A model generated the notes under the pieces. That model saw only the letters and a list, made by a program, of their open reading frames with translations, was not told the origin of the DNA and did not search any database. A DNA stretch of 64,000 nucleotides, taken from Lactiplantibacillus plantarum EGD-AQ4 (GTDB lineage: Bacteria; Bacillota; Bacilli; Lactobacillales; Lactobacillaceae). Positions within the stretch are counted from its first letter, which is position 1. Each line of letters starts with the position of its first letter. The stretch lies in contig NZ_AVAQ01000023.1 in the NCBI RefSeq assembly GCF_000463075.2, positions 62,001 to 126,000 of the forward strand, written 5' to 3'. Below are positions 51,998-61,663 of this stretch, in pieces. Both the position numbers and the translations under genes were made by a program.

Positions 51998-54900
51998 TTA
52001 ATCAACTGGCACAAACACATGCTGTGGCAACGAATACAAGTACCGTTGAGTGACTTTTGTCTCACGATACATTGAATTCAGTGCTTCGGCGTACAGTTTA
52101 ACTTGACCCGCATACCGTTGTTTGAGGTCGGCCGGTTGTTTGACATGGTCCGTCTTATAATCAAACAAAATCAAGCCGTCGTCAGTCTCCAAATAGCCGT
52201 CAATAATCCCATGAATCAAGACTTTGCTATCCTCTTGATCATCGACATCAAAAATTTGACGTGCTGGAATCAGCAACGAGAATGGCACTTCACGGTGGAC
52301 CTTATCCGGGTGTGCGAGAATCTGCTCACCGAGGTCACTCTGATAGAATGCGACCACGGTCTCAACGGCGATTCGTTCGGCTACACTGGTTGTCAGGACC
52401 CGTTTGGCCACCAGATCGTCAATCGTCGCCTGGACGGCCGCTTCGTCGACGGGTTTCGTCACGTCTAATTGCTCCATGACCAAGTGGGTCGCGCTCCCAA
52501 CTTCCGCACTGGTTGGCGCCTGCGTCGTTTGTAGGAACTGTGGCAAGTCTAGTGAACCCGTCACGTAGCGCGAGGTTGGTCGAACGCGCTGGCGGCTGAC
52601 CGTGGGATTCATATTCATCAACGGCGTGTCGGGATCTTCGAAGATTCGTTTGACTTCCGATACCGACTGATAGGCTGTCGTCGTTGTCGATGCCTGGTGT
52701 GGATAATGGAAATTCAACAACGCGGCTAGTTGCTCGCGCGTCGCATGATCAACATCAATGCTAACTTGTTGTTCGACCAATTGAACGGCATCTAATTGTT
52801 CATCAGTCGTTGCGGTCGTCTCATCAGCCGCAATCGTGGTCGCATCACCCAATTCGATGGCAAACTTGGTGGGATCTCCTGTCAACTCATAGCCCGGCCA
52901 CTCATCGCCCCAATAGTCACGCATCGCGGGGTGGCGAATCAGAGTCATTCCAACCCAATCGAGTTGATTGGTGGTGGCAACGCGGGCTTGTGCACTGAGC
53001 ACGCGGCCATCACTAGTGAAGGCCTGTCGCCATTTTTCAGTCGCGGTATCAATATCCTTGATGGTTCCCACCAAATAAAGCTGTTGTTGCGCCCGAGTGA
53101 TGGCCACGTATAGCTTACGCATTTCTTCGGCACGCATCTTTTGGCTCACAACTTGCTTGGTGACAATTTGTGGCAGCGTCGGGTACTTGACCCGGGTCTC
53201 AGGATCTAGATAAGTGATCCCGATTCCGGCTTGCCGGTCCAATAACGCACTGGACCGCGTGTCGGTCTGATTGAATTGCTTGTCCATATCCATGACAAAA
53301 ATAACGGGATATTCCAATCCTTTACTCCCATGAATGGTCATGACACTCACAGCTTCAGCATCCGTCTCTGCGACCGCTGACGCTAAATCCTGATCTTTTT
53401 CTTGCATCCGGCGAATAAATCGTACGAATTGGAACAGGCCTTTAAAACTCCCCTGTTCATAGCTATACGCCCGTTCATATAGCGCGTGCAAATTAGCTTG
53501 GCGCTGTTTACCAGCTGGCATGCCGCCCACGTAATCCAAAAAACCAGTCTGCTCATAAATTTGCCAAATCAGCGTGACGATTTGGTTGCGACGCGCCAAG
53601 TCCCTGAAATCACCGAGTTGCTTCAAAAACGTCTCGATTTTTGCAAAGACTTGATCCCCATATTCCGTCGCAGAGCCGCTTGGGTACTGGTGATAAAAGT
53701 CCTGAACAGCTTGGAAATAGTCACTGGTCTTATTTTGAATCCGCAAATAAACGAGCTGATTTTCATCAAGGCCAACGATTGGTGACCGCAACACGGCGAC
53801 CAGCGGAATATCCTGATAGGGATTATCAATAATACTGAGTAATGACATCATGATGCGTATCTCAGTCGTTTGAAAATAATTCTGCGCGTCATTAACGACG
53901 ACTGGGATGTGATAGCGCTTGAAGACGTCAATAATCGTCAAATTATGATTACGCGTTGGTACCAGCAAGGCAACGTCACTATATCGGAACGGGCGGTATG
54001 TCCCCTCACCCCGGTCATAAATTGGCTTATCTTGCGCCTTCAATGCCAGAATTTTTTGGGCAACCATCGTGATGCTGCCTACGGATGGATCGTCGATTGA
54101 AAAATTGGTCTCATCCTCCTGAGACAGCTCCGCTGGCGCATCTGTCTCAGTTTGATACAACAGCAGATTCGTTGTCTGTGGCATATCAGCCGGATAATCT
54201 TTCGGGCCGTATTTCAGGTAAGCATCCTCGTCGTAGTCGATTTGTCCGACCGGTGCATCCATCAACTGACTAAAAATGAGGTTCGTCAAATGGTCAACAT
54301 TCGCCACCGACCGGAAGTTTTCAGCCAAAACGATGCGGTCACCATGAGTCGGATTATCGGCGAAATCATGATACTTGTGTAAGAACAGGAGTGGGTCCGC
54401 CAAGCGGAATTGATAAATCGACTGCTTAACATCGCCCACCATGAACATATTGCCCGGTTCATCACGCGACAACAGCTGCAAGATTGATTCTTGCAAACTA
54501 TTAATATCTTGATATTCGTCAACCATGACTTCATCAAACTGAGCTCGTAATTGATTTAAAGCGGCTTGACCACTCTCATTATCACTCGTGAGAATCTGTA
54601 AAGTCAGATGTTCTAGGTCAGAGAAATCTAAGACGTGCCGACGTCGTTTCTCAGCGGCAAATGCCGTGCCGAATTGACTCGTCGCCTTTACCAGTTCTTG
54701 CACAATGGCTTTGGCACCGACCATGATATCTAAGACTTGTTGTTCTTCAGCAGCGAAGTACCGTTCACTGAGCGTCGCCATCTGCTTCTTAATCCCATCA
54801 ATCAGCATTCCCATCGCTTTAGCGTGGGCGGTCTTATCCGGGTCATCTTTGTAGGTCTTTTTGAGTCGACCAACTTTGAATTCGTTGATTTGGGCTCGTA

Positions 54901-55750
54901 ACTCATTCCAACTCGCTGTCGCTAACTGGTCGCGCAAGGTCGTTAACGTGGTTGCCACGCTTTGCAAGACATCCAGCGACTTCGGTTCCAGTTCAAAGTC
55001 GGTAACGATTTTTTGCGCTTGGGTTAATTTTTGCAACAGATCGTCAACATTATTTTGTAGTAGTGGCAATAGCTGTTGCTGATAAAATGCGCTACTCGTC
55101 AACGGGCCATCATCAATCTGATAGGGTTTCGTTAGACCATCCAGCCATTCTTGCGGCGCTGGTGTCGACTGTGCAAAGTCGAATAGTCGAAAAATCAACC
55201 GACTGAGCCCATCATCACTGCGGTCATTCGAAAAGTTGGCGGTCAATAAATCAAACATTGCGCCATCTTCTTTATATAACCGTTCACGGACCGTATCCCA
55301 GACCTGGTCGCGAATCAAGAGTCCTTCCGTGTTATCCGTTAACAAGCGGAACACCGGATCTAGATCAATCACGTAATAGTAACGTTGAATGATGCGTAAA
55401 CAGAACGCATCCAGCGTGCTAATATTAGCAACGCCTAGCAAATTCAATTGTTGCCGTAATTGCCGAATGACTGGTGAGGCCGTTGTTTCATTAGGGTTTT
55501 CAGCCATCAACGTTGAGATTCGCTTGTTGATTTGTGATTCCAACTTTTGTTTCATATGCTTGGCAGCCAGGTTCGTGAACGTGACCACTAGCAATTGGTC
55601 GATATTAGTTCCAGCCAAAATTTTACGCATAATGCGCTCGATTAAAACCGTCGTCTTTCCCGAACCGGCAGAGGCAGAGACGAGTAAATTATTGCCTTGT
55701 TGCTTGATCACCGCTTGTTGGCTTGCGGTGTACTGGGTTGCGCCACTCAT
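51998..55750 (-). CDS. rexA: ATP-dependent helicase/nuclease subunit A (RexA, AddA type)
   Basis: 1250 residues. UvrD-like helicase plus C-terminal nuclease; with RexB it processes double-strand ends for RecA-dependent repair. Walker A SASAGSGKTT near residue 30; motif II VMVDEYQDINSLQ; VGDVKQSIYQFR; SVMTIHGSKGLEYP; RKLYVAITRAQ; nuclease core HGIIDGYLETDDGLILFDYKTD. Length fits AddA/RexA. Start ATG with AAGGTGG; its first codon overlaps the rexB stop by 4 bp, so translation is coupled. An AT-poor 160-bp stretch follows the stop; no clear terminator seen. Confidence 0.95.
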   Translation of the reverse strand: MSGATQYTASQQAVIKQQGNNLLVSASAGSGKTTVLIERIMRKILAGTNIDQLLVVTFTNLAAKHMKQKLESQINKRISTLMAENPNETTASPVIRQLRQQLNLLGVANISTLDAFCLRIIQRYYYVIDLDPVFRLLTDNTEGLLIRDQVWDTVRERLYKEDGAMFDLLTANFSNDRSDDGLSRLIFRLFDFAQSTPAPQEWLDGLTKPYQIDDGPLTSSAFYQQQLLPLLQNNVDDLLQKLTQAQKIVTDFELEPKSLDVLQSVATTLTTLRDQLATASWNELRAQINEFKVGRLKKTYKDDPDKTAHAKAMGMLIDGIKKQMATLSERYFAAEEQQVLDIMVGAKAIVQELVKATSQFGTAFAAEKRRRHVLDFSDLEHLTLQILTSDNESGQAALNQLRAQFDEVMVDEYQDINSLQESILQLLSRDEPGNMFMVGDVKQSIYQFRLADPLLFLHKYHDFADNPTHGDRIVLAENFRSVANVDHLTNLIFSQLMDAPVGQIDYDEDAYLKYGPKDYPADMPQTTNLLLYQTETDAPAELSQEDETNFSIDDPSVGSITMVAQKILALKAQDKPIYDRGEGTYRPFRYSDVALLVPTRNHNLTIIDVFKRYHIPVVVNDAQNYFQTTEIRIMMSLLSIIDNPYQDIPLVAVLRSPIVGLDENQLVYLRIQNKTSDYFQAVQDFYHQYPSGSATEYGDQVFAKIETFLKQLGDFRDLARRNQIVTLIWQIYEQTGFLDYVGGMPAGKQRQANLHALYERAYSYEQGSFKGLFQFVRFIRRMQEKDQDLASAVAETDAEAVSVMTIHGSKGLEYPVIFVMDMDKQFNQTDTRSSALLDRQAGIGITYLDPETRVKYPTLPQIVTKQVVSQKMRAEEMRKLYVAITRAQQQLYLVGTIKDIDTATEKWRQAFTSDGRVLSAQARVATTNQLDWVGMTLIRHPAMRDYWGDEWPGYELTGDPTKFAIELGDATTIAADETTATTDEQLDAVQLVEQQVSIDVDHATREQLAALLNFHYPHQASTTTTAYQSVSEVKRIFEDPDTPLMNMNPTVSRQRVRPTSRYVTGSLDLPQFLQTTQAPTSAEVGSATHLVMEQLDVTKPVDEAAVQATIDDLVAKRVLTTSVAERIAVETVVAFYQSDLGEQILAHPDKVHREVPFSLLIPARQIFDVDDQEDSKVLIHGIIDGYLETDDGLILFDYKTDHVKQPADLKQRYAGQVKLYAEALNSMYRETKVTQRYLYSLPQHVFVPVD

Positions 55751-58700
55751 GATAAACTGCCACCTTTCTCGTCTTTCAATAAATCAAGTACTTGTTTTGC
55801 GGACAGCGGTGGTAAATCGCGGTAAGCATTTTCCGCCAACATCGCATCGAACTGCATGATGGCCAGATAAGGTGAATATTGCAAGGCCGTCGTCTTATCG
55901 TTAAGTCGGATTGGATTCAGTTGCACTTGGCCTGCAAAAATAGCTTCCGCCGCCGCAACAATCAGCTGGCTATTATGCGCCAGCAACCGGTCCAATTGCT
56001 CGTTAGTGACCAGTGATGCCGCTCGACCACCACTATACGAGCCGTCCTTTCGTCGCGAAAATGGATACACTTTCGAAGTCCCCGATTGTTCTTGGACCTC
56101 ACTATCTAAATGTTCCAACAGTTGTGGATCGTCCAATAAGATCCCCTTGTACTTGTTTTTCTTCAAAAGTGCGGCTTCAAAGCCCCCTTGAATTTCCTTA
56201 GGCTTCAAGGTTGGGTTCTGAATATGCATGTAAAGTGCACCCGCCAATTTGACCACTTCCTGGTCAGAACCAACTAATTCAGATTCGTTGTGCAAAACCG
56301 CATCTAGATACGTTAACATTTGCATCGCCAAGCCATAGTAAGCTTCTTGGAAATCAAACTTATGCGTGGATGACTTATAATCCACGATTCCTAAATAGCT
56401 TTGATCAGCCACTTGAATCTGGTCTAACCGGTCGATTTTTCCCCGGACGTGCACACTATGGGTCGCATCAATTTGGAAATCTAAAGCTTTTAAGCCGTGC
56501 TCCTTACCAACATTTCCGAAGAGCACTTCGGTTTGACGCGGTTCGGCCGCTGATAATTTACTCTGATTACGAATGGCAAACGCGATTTGACGCACCGTAT
56601 TGATCAATTGTCGTTGGAGATAAGCCATTCGATTGGAACTCGTCAAAATCGTAAATTGGGGTTGGTCAAGAATCTCACGGGTCACCGTTTCCAAATAGTG
56701 CCCTAACTGCTGGTCACTCGCCTGGGCCAATGGAATCTGATCCGTTCGTAACGCTTTAATCAAGCCGTCCAATACCGCGTGGAAAAACTCACCGGTACTA
56801 GCGGCGGAGAGCTCGAACACATCTCGTTCACGCAATTTCAAGCCGTACTTTAGGAAGTAAGCGTACTGGTTGCGATAAAATTCTTCTAGTTTGGAAATGG
56901 AGGTATAAATTTGATGACCATAGAGTGCTTCGACACTTTCGGCCGTCAAAGTGACGGGTTGGTTACGATAACTGAGTCCCGCCATCAATTGCCGCGCTAG
57001 CGTTCCAAATTGGGGATCGCGGGTCAGTTGTTGACGCAGCCAAACCCAGACTGGCGCTGGTCGCAACGGTTCACCAACACGATTACGGTCGGTATTAGTT
57101 GTTAACACATCCCGATAGACTTGGATCACATGGCTGAGCGTCCGGCGTTTGGTGCCCACAAACGGCTTAACTTCGGCACTAGTCGGATCTGGCGTTCCCA
57201 AATACGTGTGTTCTTTGAGATTGAACCGTTGTTGAATCCGTCGAACATAGGTCGACCAATTTAGGTCAGTTTCCTGGTCATCTTTAAACGGCGCACTAAA
57301 GAACAAGTGCTGACGTGCACTCAAAAAAGCCAGGTAATTCAAGCAACTTTCATCACCCAATTGAACGACGGCTGAATCATTCAGATAGTGGTCACCATCT
57401 AAAGTGGCTAAACTAGGTTGCAAATTTTCTTTATCGACATCGCTTAATAAGTTGTTGCTCATGATGCGGTCGGGCATGACTAAATCAGTTGCACCAATCA
57501 TGAAAACGACTCGGTGATCTTGGCTTTGAACGATCCCACTTTCAGAAATCAAGACTTGATCCAAAGTCGACGGAATCTGTGAGTAGCTAGCACCTTCAAA
57601 CCCGGCTTGCAACAGGGCTAAAAAGTCCGTAATTTCAAACGGTTCAGACCCCAAAATCGTCACATATTCATCGAGCATGTCACAAAACGTCTGCCACGTC
57701 TGTTCCGGTTCGGCTGCGGCCTGAACATCTTGGCGGTCCAAAGCCTGGTCACGCCAAGCCAAGAGCTGCTGTGTAACACCGTGGGCCGTCAAAAAGTTAA
57801 CGAGTACGGTGACGGCAGTCTTGCCATCAGGCGCTTGCTGCATTTTTTTGAAGAAAGGTGGGAAAGTCTTTGCCACAAAATGATGAATTAAATTGATTTG
57901 GCGCGAAATTTCGATATTCTGATCGGTTTCAATCCCAATGTCGCCTTCTGTAAGTTGGAAATACTGCCAATCTTCAGCTTGTAACCACTGTGAACCATGA
58001 TACCCACTCTTCAAAATGAAGTTTTCAGTTAAATCGACCGCTTGACGATAGGCTTCACGGTCCATTGGTTGCCCGTCGATTTGTGGGATCAGTAATTCAG
58101 TCTTGAGGACGCGCATCACATCGCGGTATTGATATTGCTGTTCGTCCATGTCAAATAACGCATTGACCAATTCGACCAATGGATGATCAGCCATCGAGCG
58201 CTCTAAGTCAACAAAGTATGGAATTTCGAGTTGATGAAAAGTCGGTGCAAGCATCGTCTTATATGAGTTTAGATGCCGTGTCATAATCAAGAAATCACGA
58301 TAATGGTAGTCATCGGCCGGATCCGCATGTTTCTGAGCGACCATATCACGAATCATGCGACCAACTTGTGCGAGTTCTGTTTGCCGACTATCTGTTCTGA
58401 AGAGATGGACATTGGGATTAGGCGCTTCTTGGCCAGTGGCGGCCTGAGGGGTTCCGCGCCAAAAATCATCAAGAGCACCCAACCCAGCTGTCACTCGTGG
58501 CTCAGTTGCTTGAATATCCTGTCCAACCGGAATTTGGCGAATTCGGGCATACTGGTAGAGTCGATAATAGAGTCGACCTGATTGATAGAAGAGCGTGCCA
58601 TTATCCGGTGCCTGATCAACGACTTTGTGGTCCAACACCAAACTGATCGTGACGTCTGCCCCTTGCTCCAGCATGGTCGTAATAATCCCCTGTTCTTGAG

Positions 58701-59346
58701 CGGGCAACTGTGCAAATCCTGCCAATTCAACGTAAACGTGCGTACCATGTAAGTCCTGATGACGTAAATAAGCATTCAATTGAACCAAAACATCGGCCGG
58801 TTTTAAGTATTTATCCGCAGTCGCCGTGACGAAATCAGCATAAACGATTGCGAGGTCGTGCATTTTCGCTTGTAAGTCGCCAGCTTGAGCGTTGGCAGCC
58901 AGTTGGGCCACATCTTCAGGCTGCAAGTTGGCCAGTTGTAGTTCATTGATTTCACTGGCCAATTGCGTCACAAATCCAGTTTGTGAGATTTCACCACCAA
59001 ATAATCGCAGCTCATCTGCATGCTGCTGCAAAATGCGATGTAGTAACATATTGATCCCGGCTGCCGACAGTCGAGGAACTTGATAAGCCGCTTCATTTTT
59101 CATTAAATACCAAGCTAACCGTGTGAACGAAAAGACTTGGACTTGGCTCTGCGCATACAAGCCAGTCTGACCATCAGCTTCTGCTAACCGGTTCAACACG
59201 TCCACTTCAGTATCGAATTTGATGTGATTGGGTACTAAGTAGAAATACTGATCATTGGGTTGGGCACGCAACTTTGCAACTAACTGTTCGACCATTTTCG
59301 ACCGGTGATCCAGCTTGGCTGGCCCCAACACGAATTGTAAACTCAC
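55747..59346 (-). CDS. rexB: ATP-dependent nuclease subunit B (RexB)
   Basis: 1199 residues. Partner of RexA. The Walker A position reads GPAKLDHRSK, lacking GKS/T, as in lactococcal RexB. The C-terminal nuclease keeps HVRGKIDRLDQI and GIVDYKSS. The four cysteines that hold an iron-sulfur cluster in Bacillus AddB are absent: LEEFYRNQYAYF replaces the Cys-Pro-Phe segment and LQYSPYLAIMQFD the C-terminal cysteine set. These are the marks of the Rex branch in lactic acid bacteria. GTG start after GAGGGGGAA. A LexA-like box lies 23 bp upstream. Confidence 0.93.
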   Translation of the reverse strand: MSLQFVLGPAKLDHRSKMVEQLVAKLRAQPNDQYFYLVPNHIKFDTEVDVLNRLAEADGQTGLYAQSQVQVFSFTRLAWYLMKNEAAYQVPRLSAAGINMLLHRILQQHADELRLFGGEISQTGFVTQLASEINELQLANLQPEDVAQLAANAQAGDLQAKMHDLAIVYADFVTATADKYLKPADVLVQLNAYLRHQDLHGTHVYVELAGFAQLPAQEQGIITTMLEQGADVTISLVLDHKVVDQAPDNGTLFYQSGRLYYRLYQYARIRQIPVGQDIQATEPRVTAGLGALDDFWRGTPQAATGQEAPNPNVHLFRTDSRQTELAQVGRMIRDMVAQKHADPADDYHYRDFLIMTRHLNSYKTMLAPTFHQLEIPYFVDLERSMADHPLVELVNALFDMDEQQYQYRDVMRVLKTELLIPQIDGQPMDREAYRQAVDLTENFILKSGYHGSQWLQAEDWQYFQLTEGDIGIETDQNIEISRQINLIHHFVAKTFPPFFKKMQQAPDGKTAVTVLVNFLTAHGVTQQLLAWRDQALDRQDVQAAAEPEQTWQTFCDMLDEYVTILGSEPFEITDFLALLQAGFEGASYSQIPSTLDQVLISESGIVQSQDHRVVFMIGATDLVMPDRIMSNNLLSDVDKENLQPSLATLDGDHYLNDSAVVQLGDESCLNYLAFLSARQHLFFSAPFKDDQETDLNWSTYVRRIQQRFNLKEHTYLGTPDPTSAEVKPFVGTKRRTLSHVIQVYRDVLTTNTDRNRVGEPLRPAPVWVWLRQQLTRDPQFGTLARQLMAGLSYRNQPVTLTAESVEALYGHQIYTSISKLEEFYRNQYAYFLKYGLKLRERDVFELSAASTGEFFHAVLDGLIKALRTDQIPLAQASDQQLGHYLETVTREILDQPQFTILTSSNRMAYLQRQLINTVRQIAFAIRNQSKLSAAEPRQTEVLFGNVGKEHGLKALDFQIDATHSVHVRGKIDRLDQIQVADQSYLGIVDYKSSTHKFDFQEAYYGLAMQMLTYLDAVLHNESELVGSDQEVVKLAGALYMHIQNPTLKPKEIQGGFEAALLKKNKYKGILLDDPQLLEHLDSEVQEQSGTSKVYPFSRRKDGSYSGGRAASLVTNEQLDRLLAHNSQLIVAAAEAIFAGQVQLNPIRLNDKTTALQYSPYLAIMQFDAMLAENAYRDLPPLSAKQVLDLLKDEKGGSLS

Positions 59347-59368
59347 CTTGAATTCCCCCTCTAAACCT

Positions 59369-59380
59369 GAACAAACGTTC
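59369..59380. promoter_or_regulatory. LexA/DinR-like SOS box in front of rexBA
   Basis: GAAC-GTTT-GTTC fits the Gram-positive LexA core GAAC-N4-GTTC exactly, although the outer C/G pair of the full consensus is A/A. It lies between the presumed -10 and the ribosome site. Confidence 0.55.
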
Positions 59381-59460
59381 TCATTGAAGTAATCTTATTA
59401 TCGCATAGTTTTGCACGGAAAAAAAGCTTTCACGCATTGAATTTTTAGGACGCTAAAAAT

Positions 59461-59502
59461 AAAAAATGGTGCTCATTCTGACTTGAGAATAAGCACCATT
59501 TT
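59461..59502. terminator. Terminator of the YdcZ-type gene
   Basis: AAAATGGTGCT..ATTCT / AGAATAAGCACCATTTT hairpin, A and T tracts on both sides. Confidence 0.88.
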
Positions 59503-59562
59503 AAACTTCATAAACGCCCCCATGTGACGGTTCGTAGCCCAATGGGTATCCAGACGCTAGCT

Positions 59563-60519
59563 TTAGAACAATCGAATCAATGCCACGCCTAAAATCATCA
59601 CTAGTAACCCTAAAAGTTGTGCGCCGGTGACCGGGTTTCGTTTAGAAGCAAACCAGCCAAATTGGTCGATCAACAAGCTCCCGGCCATCAGACCAACAAG
59701 CACGATGACAACTGCTAATCCGGTTCCAACTGCGGGTGCCAAATAGACATTGCCCAGCACATATAGCGAACCAATCATACCGCCAATCCACATCCACCAG
59801 GGGTTCGATTGACCGGTGGGCGTCTGTAATTTTAAGCCAGGATGCAGAATTGCAACGATGATGATCAACCCGATGGTGCCAACCAAAAACGAGACAAAAG
59901 CCGCGTGAACGGTCGACCCTAACACTTTACCAAGATGCCCGTTGACCGCAGTTTGGGCCGCACTTAACATCCCCGCAAAGACGCCTAAGAGCCGCCACAA
60001 CCAGAGTGCTGTCTGCTGGGGCACCACTTGTTGTTCCGCTGACTCGGCGATGCGGTTATGGCGATTATCGAGCCACCCTTTGACCGCCACAGTAATGATG
60101 ACACCAACTAACACGAGCACCGCACCCAGCACCCGAATAGGCGTCAATGCTCGGGTAGCCGAATCAAACCAGCCAAAATTATCGATTAATAATCCGGCAA
60201 CGATTTGACCAAGCACTGGCATAATCACCGTTTGAACACTGCCTAATTTTGGAAAAAGTAAAATATTGCCCGTTAAATAAATGATTCCGAACAGGCCACC
60301 CAACCAAATCCACAGGGGCTGACTCGTGAATAGCGCTGGTGAAAAGCCCAACGTATGGACATCGATTAGGGTAATCATGCCTAAAAATACGGTTCCAACT
60401 GCAAAAGAGATCAGCGAGGCCATGAATGGCGACCCGACTGAGCTGCGCAATCGTGAATTAATACTCGTTTGCATCGGCAAGCCCACACCAATGGCTAACC
60501 CAATTAAAATTGCTAACAT
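59563..60519 (-). CDS. YdcZ/DUF606-type DMT-superfamily transporter (second copy)
   Basis: 318 residues, two fused DUF606 halves, about ten helices. IDNFGWF (near 115) and IDQFGWFASKRNPVTG (near 285) correspond to the motifs of the paralogue at 5652-6581, and both share the GLxMQTxxNxxLRxxVGSPxxAS start. A charged loop (DNRHNRIAESAEQQ) between the halves is longer here. Substrate unknown. ATG after GAGGAAA. Monocistronic. Confidence 0.87.
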   Translation of the reverse strand: MLAILIGLAIGVGLPMQTSINSRLRSSVGSPFMASLISFAVGTVFLGMITLIDVHTLGFSPALFTSQPLWIWLGGLFGIIYLTGNILLFPKLGSVQTVIMPVLGQIVAGLLIDNFGWFDSATRALTPIRVLGAVLVLVGVIITVAVKGWLDNRHNRIAESAEQQVVPQQTALWLWRLLGVFAGMLSAAQTAVNGHLGKVLGSTVHAAFVSFLVGTIGLIIIVAILHPGLKLQTPTGQSNPWWMWIGGMIGSLYVLGNVYLAPAVGTGLAVVIVLVGLMAGSLLIDQFGWFASKRNPVTGAQLLGLLVMILGVALIRLF

Positions 60520-60641
60520 CTGCTATTTCCTCTATTCTCACTTATGTTTTAACACGACTTGTGCGAGTTGATTTGTCATGAATCATGATTAAAATGTGCC
60601 AGTTGATAGATTCTTGTTCGTCAGCCGGGGTGCGCCCTAAT

Positions 60642-60809
60642 CCGACCTCCGGGGCTGGCTGACAACGCTGGAACAGGGCGGACATCGATTTGAACTCACG
60701 CAGAAACCCACTGCGCAATTTCAAATACGAGTCTTCTTCTAGCCCGGGAGGACCACCCGGACAAGAAGAATTTCGCCCTTGAGCATTGTCAGCCAGCCCC
60801 TCCGGTCGG
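60642..60809 (-). repeat. Structured repeat, copy 2
   Basis: About 168 bp, closely related to 23323-23490 inverted. The outer arms CCGACCTCCGGGGCTGGCTG... and ...CAGCCAGCCCCTCCGGTCGG pair; inside are hairpins ATTTGAA/TTTCAAAT and TTCTTCTAGCCCGGG/CCCGGACAAGAAGAA. Confidence 0.85.
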
Positions 60810-61163
60810 GAAGCCGTTCGAATGGCAGATGAACGACCACCTAACTTGGTACAACTGACCACTGAATATTTAGTAACTGGTCCTTCAGGCAAACATTCAA
60901 TCAGTATTGATGGTATGTTATAGCATTTGTATATTCAGACGCTTGTCTAAGTATTATTCACTAATTTCCAGTCGTTGAGCATTCGGAACTCTTTTCATTT
61001 CAGGTGACTAGAGATAATACGACCCATGCTCTGTAATGTTACTGATTCCCGAAAACAAAACATAAGTCTTACAGTTAAATACCAAAGTAACTGGTTTCTA
61101 ATAATCAACGACCAGTTCAATAAAAAGTTGAGTCCGCACATGTCTGCCTTTCGAATACCATCC

Positions 61164-61320
61164 CCGGCCGGAAGGTGTTTCTGACAATGCTCAGCGATGA
61201 AATTCCACTTAGCAAGCGTTTTGTGCTTGGTTAGTGGAAGGCCAGCATTTAAGACGTGGGTTCTCGGCTTAAATCTGTGTCCATCGCGTTCCAGCGTTGT
61301 CAGAAATTCCTGGAGGCCGG
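61164..61320 (+). repeat. Structured repeat, copy 3 (diverged)
   Basis: About 157 bp. The outer arms share TCTGACAATGCTC and CCAGCGTTGTCAGA with the other copies; the inner hairpins keep position but not sequence (TTCCACTTA/TTAGTGGAA and ATTTAAG/CTTAAAT), so pairing is preserved by changes on both sides. Confidence 0.75.
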
Positions 61321-61591
61321 TGTAGGACGCAGCTATCAAATCAGGTTTACACTAACTTGCCTTGTTTCCAGCGGTCCATAGCTGGTTGTTATTGAACTTA
61401 AGAACTGGCACATTTTAATCATGATTCATGTGAAATACCAACGAACACAACATGCGTTATGCGCTGACTTGGCGTGACCGGACTGAGCAATTTGGATGCA
61501 ACTTACTGCCGGTCATCCGTCATTCAATCTATTTTAAACTTTACCACCCAATCGATGACAGCATTTTCCCTCAGCCCCGGTCCGACGGTCT

Positions 61592-61636
61592 AAAAAACCA
61601 TTTAAGCAAGCCAACTGATGGCACACTTAAATGGTT
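61592..61636 (-). terminator. Terminator of the pyr operon
   Basis: AACCATTTAAG / CTTAAATGGTT stem with TTTTTT on the minus strand, 28 bp after the pyrE stop. Confidence 0.88.
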
Positions 61637-61663
61637 AATCAATATTAAAATCAGTCGACCAAC

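Larger units (their letters stand above)
60577..61430. mobile_element. 854-bp non-coding segment with perfect 28-bp terminal inverted repeats
   Basis: The first 28 bp (60577-60604, beginning CATGAATCATGATTAAAATG) recur exactly, inverted, at 61403-61430. Inside lie two copies of the structured repeat in opposite orientation. The largest frame (60995-61339, minus) overlaps a repeat and has no ribosome site, so no transposase is encoded. No target-site duplication is visible. It could be a MITE-like element or two facing repeat units. Confidence 0.7.

Noticed and set aside
52100-55860. Several plus-strand frames over rexA/rexB
   Set aside because: Shadows of the two long nuclease genes, without start signals.
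60995-61339. 114-codon frame in the 854-bp segment as a possible transposase
   Set aside because: It overlaps structured-repeat copy 3, shows no DDE or HTH motif and has no ribosome site.
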